From NCBI GenBank assembly GCA_025403435.1, contig CM046349.1:26225854-26289853 (forward strand): 64,000 nucleotides of DNA. Reading direction: 5' to 3'. The notes beneath the pieces were generated by a model. It ran no database searches. It saw only the letters and a list, made by a program, of their open reading frames with translations, and was not told where the DNA came from. Of this stretch, positions 36,272 through 47,031 are shown in pieces. The first letter of the stretch is position 1. Each line of letters opens with the position of its first letter. This DNA comes from Artocarpus heterophyllus. Taxonomy: Eukaryota > Streptophyta > Magnoliopsida > Rosales > Moraceae. A program made the translations under genes and the position numbers.

Positions 36272-37966
36272 TTTTTACATAAATTTGCAAGTTTGTGATC
36301 ATGTTATATGCACAAATTTTGTGATCTTAATCTCTCCTATGCTTAAATTGAATTTTATAGAGAGATGGCACTCTAGGTTTCTATATAATATATATATTGT
36401 CATGGATTATGTGGTGAATGTTTATTAATTAATTATGGTTGATTAAATCATTATTTAATTATTTACTAATTAATTAATACCAGTTATGGTTCCTTAGAGG
36501 TTAGAATGTGTATCTAGTTTTTTTCATGTAATCAGATGGCGGACTATCATCTCCGTCTAGGAATTGTTATTTAATTTTAATATGTAAGAATTTTGTAATT
36601 AAATAATTATTCGGAGAAGACGGATCGAGAAGTCGATCTGGAATTGTTATTTAATTTTAATATGTAAGAATTTTGTAATTAAATAATTATTCGGAGAAGA
36701 CGGATCAAGAAGTCGGATCTAGAAGATTGATGATGGTGCCTCCAGGTATTTCCTGAGTCTCTAATTTTATGTTTTTGAATTGTTAAAAATAAAATTGATG
36801 AATTGCATTAAAATTGTATTTTCTGGAATAAAGGTTTTCTGCTCGGTCGGCATGCCGGACCTCACAGTTCGGCAGGCCGAAGGTCATAGATCGGCAGGCC
36901 GGACGTACGGTCCGGCAGGCCGATAGTGGGGCAGAAATTTTGGTGCTCTGCTGGCAGACCAAACTTTCATGATTGGCAGGCCGATCACCCAGATCGGCCC
37001 GAGAGCTGCCAAGTGTCCAAAAAAGGTGTAATTTTTTCGGTGCAGTTTTAATTTTATTTTTGAGACGATTCTGAGAAACATTAAATTTGGATATGACCGG
37101 AAATATGAAGTATTCGATTCATACGGGATTGAAGACTTGAAGATGGATATTACATGAAGAAGGATACAGCTTGAGGATTCAAGGATGAAGAATCGATAAA
37201 TGTCTCGATTATTCTCTTGTAATCTTAGTTTTCTATTCTCTAGGGTGGAACCATAATATTACGGTTATTATTATTTTGCTTGTAGCTTTGCTTGATTGCT
37301 TTGCTTGTCTGCATTATAATATGATTTACCATGTATATTGATAACATGTCATATAGAATAGGGAGTGCCACTCATATTAAAATTGTTCATGCATAATTTT
37401 AAAATAAAACCTTGACTTCAAAAGATTGAGTGGGAGAAGGTTTTCGAAGAGAGGACCTAAGGCCTCCATCGTTGCTCCATAGGAAGAACATGGTGGTCCC
37501 GACCCCTAGGAAGGGATTTCTATCATGTACCAGATTGGATCTCTAAAAGGATAAGGTATTTTAGTATGATTTATGGTTGCACACCCCTAGGTGGTGATTA
37601 TAAATCATGGATAAAATATTGAAACGGTGGTTATACACTCACGTTAATTTTATTATTAACATCCCCTAGGAGCTCTGTTAATAAAATTGATGGCCAAAGA
37701 AACGATTATTAGTATATGTTGGATCATACGGGTCCTGGATGGCATATATTAATTAGGAGGGGATCCGTGTTTCCGATTGAATTTGGCATGACTCCCCTAG
37801 GAGCTTGTTGAATTCTGAGTTGGGAATTATCATTGTAAGGTTGTGATATTTTCAAGGTTTTGACACATAAACACATTTGTATGATTTTTCATGATTGTGT
37901 TATCTTACTAAATTATTATATATGTTTGCTTATATTTGGTATATGATTCTTTATTGTAGATTGAAA
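36272..37966 (+). mobile_element. copia G leader
   Basis: Long non-coding leader. It contains an 80-bp tandem duplication (36561-36720), a strong cluster of GC-rich near-palindromes (36840-36995; cggcaggccgaagg, cggcaggccggacg), and the sequence used as the insertion site of G in E (37431-37446). No gene is supported. Confidence 0.8.
36561..36720. repeat. 80-bp tandem duplication in G leader
   Basis: Two adjacent copies, each starting gaattgttatttaatttt (36561 and 36641) and ending near agtcgatct/agtcggatct. Leaders of A and E show one copy at the matching place. Confidence 0.9.
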
Positions 37967-39463
37967 ATGTCTAAAAACGCTTTATCATCGATACTTGACA
38001 AAAACCAATTAACCGGTGAGAATTATAACGATTGGAAACGGAACCTAGACATCGTCCTATCCTTTGAGAAACTGAAATATGTACTGACAACCCCTTGTCC
38101 TCCCCAGCCTACAGGAGACTCAAGTAATGAGCAATTCCAAGCGTATGACCGCTGGAAAGATGCTAATGATCAGGCCTGTTGCTATGTTATGGCTAGCATA
38201 AACAACGTGCTGCAGGCTCAACATCAGGATTATGAGACTGCGAAGCAAATCTTGGATAATCTTGAGGACATGTTTGGAGGCCAGGCCATAACAAAGCAGC
38301 AAGGGGCGCTTCGGAAACTCTTAAACTGTAGACAGAGACCGGGGACATCTGTAAAGGAGCACATGATGTTGGTCATGGGTTACCTCACTGAGGCTCAAAC
38401 CAATGGAACCGACATCGATGCTGAAACTCAGATGACTATGGTCTTTGAGACTCTGTCTAAGGAATTTATTCCATTTAGAGCTACTTTTAATTTAAGTAAT
38501 AGACGGGATATGACCTTGACAGAACTGATGAAACAGTTACAGGAGTTTGAACTACTGATCAGGGAGTCTCCTACTGGTGGAAAGGCCAATATGGTAGCTG
38601 CCTCTGGTTCCAATCCTAACTCTGGGAATGGAAAGAAGCAACGGGCCAAGAGTGGGAAGTATTCTATTCCTGCTGCTACCAAGAGCAAGAAGAAGAAGAA
38701 GAAGAACCCAAAGAAGCTTAAGTGCTTCTTCTGTGGTAAGGTCGGGCATATAAAGAAGCATTGCAAGAACTTCCTTTCCAAGGGAGGTAGGTGTGATCTT
38801 CTATATTTAGAAACTTGTTTGGTTGAGGAATCCAGTGACATCTGGGTCATAGATTCCGGTGCAACTAATCATGTTTGTGTTTCTCTGCAGGGATTCAAAG
38901 AAACAAGAAGTCTACTACGTGAAGACTTAACGCTTCGGATGGGCGATGGATCCTTGGTCTCAGCGGAAGCAGTGGGAGATGTCCATCTTTACTTTGATAA
39001 TTATAGGAATTTAATTTTGCGAGATTGTTTTTATATTCCTAAATTTAAAAGGAATTTAATTTCTGTATCTTCTTTATTTAAAGACTCCTACGTGGTATCT
39101 TTTAATGAAAAAGTGGTGATTCGTAAAAACAAATCTTTTATCTATTCTGGATGGATGCAAAATAATCTATATTTTATCAAACTTAAGATGGACTTATTGC
39201 TTAATGCTGAGATAAATGATAATAACTCAAAAAGACTTAAAACTTCTCACTCTAATAAGACTTATCTTTGGCATTTGCGCCTTGGCCATATTAACCTGAA
39301 TAAGATTCAAAGGTTGGTAAGGGATGGACCTTTAAGTCACTTAAAGGTGGAATCTATACCTCAATGTGAGTCTTATTTGAAGGGTAAAATGACCAAAAGA
39401 CCATACGGGTCTAAGGGCAATAGGGCCGAAGGAGTTCTGGAACTTGTGCATAGTGATGTTTGA
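37967..39463 (+). pseudogene. copia G gag, protease and integrase N-terminus
   Basis: The start is ATG 37967 (MSKNALSSILDKNQL); the 24 residues open upstream are not gag-like. The gag body is unbroken, with TSVKEHMMLVMGYLTEAQTN and a Lys-rich stretch, then zinc knuckle CFFCGKVGHIKKHC (38723-38766). The protease active site is DSGAT (38852-38866). The integrase zinc region begins with WHLRLGH (39269-39289). Its Cys pair is CESY (39365-39376), so the second cysteine is tyrosine. A TGA at 39461 ends this frame at the HSDV block that carries the first integrase aspartate. It was translated as the front of a single gag-pol chain; apart from the missing second cysteine this part is nearly intact. 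Confidence 0.88.
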
Positions 39464-40503
39464 TGAACATCCGGGCACGAGGAAGGTATGAGTACTTCGT
39501 CACTTTTATTGACGATTACTCAAGATATGGGTATGTGTACCTAATGTACCACAAAAGCGAAACTTATGATAAGTTCAGGGAGTTTCGGGCTGAAGTGGAA
39601 AAGCAATTGGGTAGGCCCATAAAGGCACTACGATCTGATCGAGGTGGGGAATACCTTTCTAATGAGTTCTTGGGACACTTGTTAGAGAATGGGATTTTAT
39701 CCCATTTGACTGTGCCAGGCACTTCGCAGTAGAATGGCATAGCGGAGAGAAGGAATAGGACTTTGTTGGACATGATTCGGTCCATGATGAGTTATTCATC
39801 ATTGCCTTTATCCTTTTGGGGATATGCACTACAAACCATATGTTATCTTTTGAACAATGTGCCTTCAAAATCGGTCCCTAAAACTCCTCACGAGTTGTGG
39901 ACAAGACGGAAGACATCCTTAAACCATATTCGCATATGGGGATGTCCGGCTCATGTCCTGTTTAAGGATCCGAATAAGTTGAAAGCACGTTCAGAAGTTT
40001 GTGTGTCTGTAGGATATCCAAAAGGGACTAAAGGGGGTTATTTTTATAACCCAAAGGAAAATAAAGTCGTGGTTTCAACTAATGCAACTTTCCTTGAGGA
40101 GAGTTACATGGACGACTTTAAACCTCGAAGCAAAGTGGTGCTTGAGGAGTTAAGGGGTGATCCGTTCACTCCGAAGGTTCCGAACAAAACCATTCCGATC
40201 GGTGTAGAAAAACCAAACAAACCTGAACAACAACCTCAGGGGCTTCGACGTAGTGGGAGGATCGGGCGTCAACCTGAGAGGTATATGTTCAATGGGGAGG
40301 TCTTTTTGGCTGAACCGGATGAACATGACAGGGATCCTTATACTTACGCAGAAGCTATGGAGGATGTTGATTCAAGACTCTGGACAGAGGCCATGAACAT
40401 AGAGATGAAGTCTATGGAGACTAATCAGGTCTGGGAGCTTGTGGATCTTCCCGAAGGGGTAAAACCCATAGGGTGTAAGTGGATCTACAAGAGGAAAAAA
40501 TGA
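39464..40503 (+). pseudogene. copia G integrase core and start of RT
   Basis: The integrase core is readable as VTFIDDYSRYGYVYL (near 39500) and RSDRGGEYLSNEF (near 39634). A TAG at 39730 stands where the family has Gln. The chain then goes on as [19 protein letters not shown], so the last acidic residue is present. The piece 39763-40503 continues through the integrase tail ([20 protein letters not shown]) and the linker to the RT entry ([10 protein letters not shown]), closed by a TGA at 40501. Confidence 0.87.
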
Positions 40504-41914
40504 GTGGATGGAAAGGTCGAAACCTTTAAGGCTAGACTAGTAGCTAAGGGTTATACGCAAAAGGAAGGAATCGATTATGAGGAAACCTTTTCGCCTGTAG
40601 CCATGCTTAAGTCCATCCGGATTCTCTTGTCCATAGCTGCCGCTCTCGACTACGAGATTTGACAGATGGATGTCAAGACGGCTTTTCTGAATGGCTATCT
40701 TGATGAGTCCATTTATATGGAACAACCAGACAGGTTCAAGGTCGCAGGTCAAGAGGGTAAGGTTTGTAAGCTACTGAAGTCTATTTATGGATTTAAGCAG
40801 GCTTCTCGTTCTTGGAACATAAGATTTGATCAAGTGATCAAGACTTATGGGTTCTTACAAAACATGGATGAACCATGTGTTTACAAACACATCAAGGATG
40901 AGAAGGTGGTTTTTCTACTGCTCTATGTAGATGACATTCTGCTAATTGGCAATGACGTTGGGGCGTTGTCATCGGTCAAATTATGGTTGACCAAGCAGTT
41001 TGACATGAAGGACTTAGGTGAGGCTAATTTTGTTCTCGGTATCTAGATCTTTCGGGATAGGAAGAACAAAATGATAGCTTTGTCTCAGGTCAGCTACATA
41101 GATAAAATTCTCAGGAGGTTTGCAATGCAGGATTCCAAGAAAGGTGGGCAACCATCTAGGTCTGGAATTACTCTTTCTAAGAAAGACTCTCCAAAAGTCT
41201 TATGAAGAAAGAGAATACATGAAGAAGGTGCCTTATGCTTCGGTAGTGGGTAGTCTCATGTATGCCATGCTTTGCACACGACCAGATATTAGCTATGCGG
41301 TCGGGATTGTAAGTCGATTTCAGGCAGATCTAGGACCGAACCATTGGGTTGCAGTAAAGCATATTTTTAAGTACCTAAGAAGGACTCGAGGGTATATTCT
41401 TGTATATTCGGGTGAGGAATTGATTCCTCTAGGATACACTGATTCGGATTTTCAATCCTGTCTAGATTCTAGGAAATCGACTTCGGGGTTTGTGTTTACT
41501 CTGGGCGGCGGTGCCATCAGTTGGAGAAGTGCGAAGCAAGATTGCACTTCGGATTCAACAATGGAGGCTGAGTATGTGGCGGCTAATGATGCTTCAGAAA
41601 AAGCAGTGTGGCTCCGCAAGTTCCTTGGGGATCTTGAGGTAGTTCCTGGTATGGATAAAGCGGTATCACTGTACTGTGATAACAGTGCAGCGGTAGCTAA
41701 TGCTAAGGAACCAAGATTTCACAAGAAGAGTAAGCATATTGATCAGAAGTATCATGTGATAAAGGACTTCGTTGAGGGTGGGCATGTCACGGTGTGTAAG
41801 ATCGTGTCAGAGGATAATTTAGCTGATCCATTTACGAAGACACTTACTGGGAGAGTCTTCAAGAGGCATGTGGAAGCTATGGGGATGCAAAATTTGCTGT
41901 ATTTACTCACTTAG
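40504..41914 (+). pseudogene. copia G reverse transcriptase and RNase H
   Basis: RT continues through a TGA at 40660 (Trp in the family) to DVKTAFLNGYLDESIYMEQP (40669) and the intact palm box LLYVDDILLIGND (near 40921). A TAG at 41044 (Gln in the family) and a frameshift near 41190 follow. The last open piece (41120-41914) carries VPYASVVGSLMYAMLCTRPD and RNase H with GYTDSDFQSCLDSRKSTSG, MEAEYVAANDASEK, YCDNSAAVANAKEPRFHKK and DNLADPFTKTL. All catalytic residues of RT and RNase H are readable, but the chain is broken at least four times. Confidence 0.88.
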
Positions 41915-41928
41915 TTCTAGTGAGAGAT

Positions 41929-43941
41929 TGTTAGACATGTATGCCCAAAGGAGTAAAAATGTAATACGTTTTTGGAGACATTTTTATCAATAAAGAATTT
42001 ATTCTTTTATATATACCAAATCTTGTCCTCTTTACGTTCATATTTGTTGAATGTATGATAAGCAAACAGTAGTCTGAGACTGTCAGTCTAAACCTTAAGA
42101 ATTGGGCATATGATGGACTAATTATGAGGAAGACATGATTCTTAAGGTGATGGTCTAAAACATATGATCCGCAATCGAGGGAATAAAGTTGGACGCTTAT
42201 TCATGTAAAGATTATTATGTTGTCTATATCCCTTTTGGGAGATGGTTTGTCTTGACCATCGAAGTTGGACTCTGTGAATAGAAACATTAGCGCGTTGTCA
42301 TAGGTGACGACGTATTGGATCGGGACATAAAGTGAATTGATTTGGATTAATAATTCTGTCTTGGCAAATCGATTCACTTTAGACAGTCATTTGTATTGTA
42401 TCTTAATCCTGAGATGAATAGTGGGCCCGTTGTTTCAACTTGTGTCTTTTGATGTGCCAAAGGGTGACACCCACATCTCAATAGTGGTATGCATACCGGT
42501 ACGTTGGAGGCATGACTCTTGATAGCGTAGACTTGTTATTCATAGATATGGAATCCATAGCTCCTCTTTAGGAGTAATGATATCCTCTTATATGCGTTGT
42601 CCTGTAATTGAAAACTGGAGCGCTCAACCATTTGGATACATGGGTGTAACCGAATGGTATACTATCTTTGGATGGTAAGTTTTCTAATGGTGAGACAATG
42701 GAACGTAAGATAAAAATAATTGGGAAGGTAAGACAGAACTTGTCCTTAAGCAGATTATGGATGATCATATGGGGATGCGATACACTATAATATGTCATGG
42801 AGACTTAGCTACACGAGCTTCGTAATTCTATAAAGTTCGAGAGTGCAGCTCCAAGCTTTTAGTGGAGTCACGTTGGAGTTGATAATTGTAAAATGTATAT
42901 CTGGGATATTGGGTTTCATAATTATCATGAGCTTGAACTTTATAGGTCCATTTTGGTCCCCTTTGCTAGCTCACAAAATCCTGTAACGACACGGCGTGCT
43001 TTTTCAATAATTGGTGACTTATGTCGGATTTATCAAATTGGTTTAAAATTTGTAAGAATCAAATAATTCATGTCTGTTTATCGATTGAATTAATTTTGTA
43101 AGAAATTAGTTCAAGATAAACTTGTTGAATTATTGCGATCAGATAATTCTTGTCTGTTTATCGATAGATTTAATTTTGGATAAATTAGATCAAGATAAAC
43201 TTGTAGAATTAATGTGAATTGATTTATTTTCTTAGAGATTATCTTGATAAAGTTTGTTTTGATCAGATAACTTCTCCATTGGGTTATTTGAATCAAAACT
43301 GAGACTTTATCCTCTAGAATCTTGGGTGGAAAATAAAAGATTCGCGGAGATTTTTTCTCGGGAGTTTGGCCTGCCGAACTTGCCTGTTCGGCCTGTCGAT
43401 CAAAATATTTGGCCTGTCGATCAGCGGGAGATAAGATTACGTGTTTTCACATGGATCTTATCAGATACTGATCCGAACTTGATTCTGTTTCGAGTTTTTG
43501 AGACCTAATCTGATACGGACTGACCCCGGGACTAATAGCTATAAAAAGGGAGTGAGTCTCATGATTTACTCAGATCAATTTTGAGAGTTTAAGAGTGATA
43601 CTCTTCTAGTGAGCATCTAAAAACTCCCTGAGAGCTTTTGTTCACAAATCACGAACACTAGCTTTGGGTTCTCTCTATTGGTTGGAAGGAGAGTCACCAG
43701 TGGAAGAGCTGTACGTGTGAGCCCACACTCACTCCGGTTGTGGATAGAGAATAGCAAAGAAGACCAGTTGGTTGAGGCTCTTCTGGAACGTTACTTCTCT
43801 ACACAGGTTGCGGAGGATCTTTGGCACACTGAGGTTAGGAAGATCTGTCTAATTTATACATATAAGATGCCAAACTTGTGTTTTGAAAATTACTCTGATG
43901 GAAAAATTTTTAAAATTCTGCTGCGCACTTTGTTTCCAACA
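41929..43941 (+). repeat. 3' LTR of copia G
   Basis: 2013 bp, starts tgttagacatgtatgccc after the purine tract agtgagagat and ends tttccaaca, followed by gatgg. It is near-identical to the 5' LTR on reading. It carries the same antisense ORF (42568-42798), the + strand ORF (43678-43992) and the GC-rich tract (about 43368-43425). Confidence 0.93.
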
Positions 43942-44305
43942 GATGGTTTTCAAAGAGAATACCTAAGGCCTTCATCGTTGGTCTATAGGTAACACATAGT
44001 GGTTTGACCCTTAGGAAGGGATTTCATCATGTATCAGGTTGGATCTCTGAAGAGATAATTTATTTTTGCATGATTTATTGTTGTATACCCTTGGGTGACA
44101 ATTATAAATTATGGATAAAATAGTTGTAACGATGGTTATACACTGAAGATTAATTTTATTATTAACTTCCACTAAAAGCTCTATTAATAAAACTAATGGC
44201 CAAAGAAAAGGATTATTAGTATATGCCAGAATAGACGAGTCTTAGATAGCATATATTAATTGGAGGGGATTTGTGTTCCTAATTGAATTTGGTAAGACTC
44301 ATTGT
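43942..44305 (+). mobile_element. copia E leader, right part
   Basis: Aligns with the end of the G leader (37431-37800). It is joined at about 44305 to integrase sequence; gag and protease, about 1.4 kb in G, are missing. Confidence 0.75.
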
Positions 44306-47010
44306 TGAACACTGAGGTTAAAGATAACTCTAAAAGACTTAAAACTTCTCACTCTAATAAGACTTATCTTTGGCACTTACAATTAGGTCATAGTAGCTAG
44401 AATAGAATTCAAAGGTTGGTAAAAGATGGACCTTCAAGTCACTTAGAGGTGGAATCTATATCATAATGTGAATCTTATTTGGAAGGCAAAATGATCAAAA
44501 GACCACTCGAGTCTAAAGGCAATTGAGCCAAAGAGGTCCTAGAACCTATCCATAGTGATGTTTGTGGTCCTATAAATATTAAGGCATAAGGAGGGTACGA
44601 GTATTTTGTTACTTTTATTGATGATTACTCAAGATATGGTTATGTTTTCCTACCTAATACATAATAATAGCAAAACTTTTGACAAGTTCAGGGAGTTTCG
44701 AGCTGAAGCGGAGAAGCAATTAGGTAAACCCATAAAGGCACTTTGATCCAATCGAGGTGGAGAATAACTCTTTGATGAGTTCTTAGGACACTTATTAGAG
44801 AATGAGATTTTATCCTATTTGACTATGCTAGGCACTCTGTAGCAGAATGGCATGGCTGAAAGAAGAAATAGGACTTTGTTAGACATAGTTAGGTCCATGA
44901 TGAGTTATTCGACATTACCTTTATCTTTTTAGGGATATGCACTACAAACTGTATATTATCTTTTGAACAATGTGCCTTTAAAATTGGTTCCTAAAACTCC
45001 TTATGAGTTGTGGATAGGTAAAAAAAATCCTTAAACCATATTCGCATATAGGGATGTCCGGCTCATGTCCTGTACAAGGAAGTAAACAAGTTGGAAGCAC
45101 GTTTAGAAGTTTGTGTATTTTTAGGATATCCAAAAGGGACACAAGGGATTTATTTCCATAACCCAAAAGAAAATAAATTTGCGGTTTTAACGAATGCGAT
45201 TTTCCTTGAGGAAAGTTATATGAACGACTTTAAGCCTTATAGTAAAGTGGTACTTGAGGTGCTAGCAAGTGATACGATCACTTTGGGGGTTCTAATTAAA
45301 ACAATCTAATCAATATAGAAAAACCGGTAGAACGACAAACTAGGGAGCTTCGGCGTAGTGGGAAGATCGAACGTCAACTAAAGAGACATATGTTCAATGA
45401 TGAAGCCTGCTTGGCTGAACCAGTTAAACATGACAGGGATCTTTATACTTACACAAAGACAATAAAGGATATTGATTCAAAGCTCTGGATAAAAGCTATG
45501 AACACTGAGATGAAGTCTATATAGACTAAGCAAGTTTTGGAGCTTGTAGATCTTCCTAAAGGGGTAAAACTCATAGGGTGTTCGTGGATTTACAAGAGAA
45601 AGAGAAGAGCAAATAGGAAAATCGAAACCTATAAGACTAGATTGGTAGCAAAGGGATACATGCAAAAGGAAGGAATCAATTAATGAGAAACCTTTTTGCC
45701 TGTTGCCATGTTGAAGTCCTTCCGCATTTTCTTGTCCATAGCTGTCGCTTTTGACTATAAAATTTAGCAAATGGAAACGACCTTTTTAAATGTCTATCTT
45801 AATGAGACCAAATACATGGTATAGCCAAACAAGTTCAAAGCTAAGGGGTCAAGAGGGTAAGGTCTGTATGTTGCTAAAATCTATTTTTGGACTTAAGCAA
45901 GCTTCTTGTTCTTGGAACATGAGATTTGATTAAGTGATCGAGACTTATGGGTTCAAACGAAACATGGACCAACTATGTGTCTACAAACACATCAAGGATG
46001 GGAAGGTGGTTTTCTATTGCTCTATGTAAATGATATTCTGCTTATTGGCAATGATGTTGAGGCATTGTCATCAGTCAAATTATGGTTGATCAAGCAGTTT
46101 GATATGAAAGACTTGGGTAAAGCTAATTATGTTCTGGGTATCCAAATCTTTTAGGATAGGAAGAATAAAACGATAGCTTTATCCCAAACTACCTACATAG
46201 ATAAAATTCTTGAGAACTATGCAATGTAGAATTCTAAGAAACGTGGGCAACTATTTAGGTCTAGAATTACTCTTTCTAAGAAAGACTCTCCAAAAGTCTA
46301 ATGAAGAAAAAGAATACATAAAGAAGGTGCCTTATGCTTCAACAATGGATAGTCTTATGTATGCTATGCTTTGCACACGGCCAAACACTTGTTATGTGGT
46401 TAGGATAGTAAGTCGATTTCAGTCAGATCTAAGTCCAAACCATTCTATTGTGGTCTAGCATATTTTCTAGTACCTAGAAGAACTAGAGGTTATATACTAG
46501 TGCATTATGGTGAGGATCTAACACCTCTTGGATATATTGACTCAGTTTTTCAATCTTATTTGGATTTGAAAAGATCAACTTCAGGATCTATAATTACTCT
46601 GGGAGGAGGCGTCATTATTTGGAGAAGTGTTAAGCAAGATTGCATTTCAAATTCAATGATGGAGGGCTAGTATGTGACAGTTAGTGAAGTTTCAGAAAAA
46701 GCTATGTGGCTCTGCAAGTTCCTTGGGGATCCTGAGGTAGTTCTTGGTATGGATAAGGTGGTATCACTATATTGTGATAACACTATAGCAATAGCTAATG
46801 CTAAGAAACTAAGATTTCATAAGAAGAGCAAGCATATGCATTAGAAGTATCATATGATAAAGGACTTTGTTGAGGGTAGACATGTTGCAGTATGCAAGAC
46901 CACGTCTAAGGACAATGTAGTTGATCCTTTCATGAAGAAACTAAGAACAAGGGCTTTCGAGAAGCATGTAGAGGCTATGGGGATATGAGACTTGTCATAT
47001 TTAATTTACT
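44306..47010 (+). pseudogene. copia E pol remnant (integrase, RT, RNase H)
   Basis: Begins with the integrase zinc region (NKTYLWHLQLGH near 44355; Cys pair read as CESYLEGK, again with Tyr for the second Cys). The core is read as HSDVCGPINIKA and FIDDYSRYGYVF near 44610, then many stops. A clear open piece at 45091-45309 has CVFLGYPKGTQGIYFHNPKE. RT remnants (near 45545-46160) and RNase H remnants (46500-46990, VVSLYCDN and KHMH-like) follow. There are stops and shifts in every 100 bases or so. Confidence 0.85.
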
Positions 47011-47031
47011 CACTCTGGGTAAGTGGGAGAT

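Larger units (their letters stand above)
34218..43941 (+). mobile_element. Ty1/copia element G, full-length
   Basis: A 9.7-kb element with both LTRs (34218-36252 and 41929-43941), primer site, leader of about 1.7 kb, gag-pol and a purine tract. It is flanked by gaagg (34213-34217) and gatgg (43942-43946), a 5-bp duplication with one change. The empty site is visible in the leaders of A (26440) and G itself (37431), which read gagaaggttttc without a break. Coding parts are better preserved than those of A and E, with an intact RT palm box, but stops remain. The lineage is Tork/TAR/Angela-like by gag and RNase H style; this is tentative. Confidence 0.93.

Noticed and set aside
38428..38850. 140-residue minus-strand ORF
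   Set aside because: It is the reverse of G's gag; a similar one at 27402-27728 is the reverse of A's gag.
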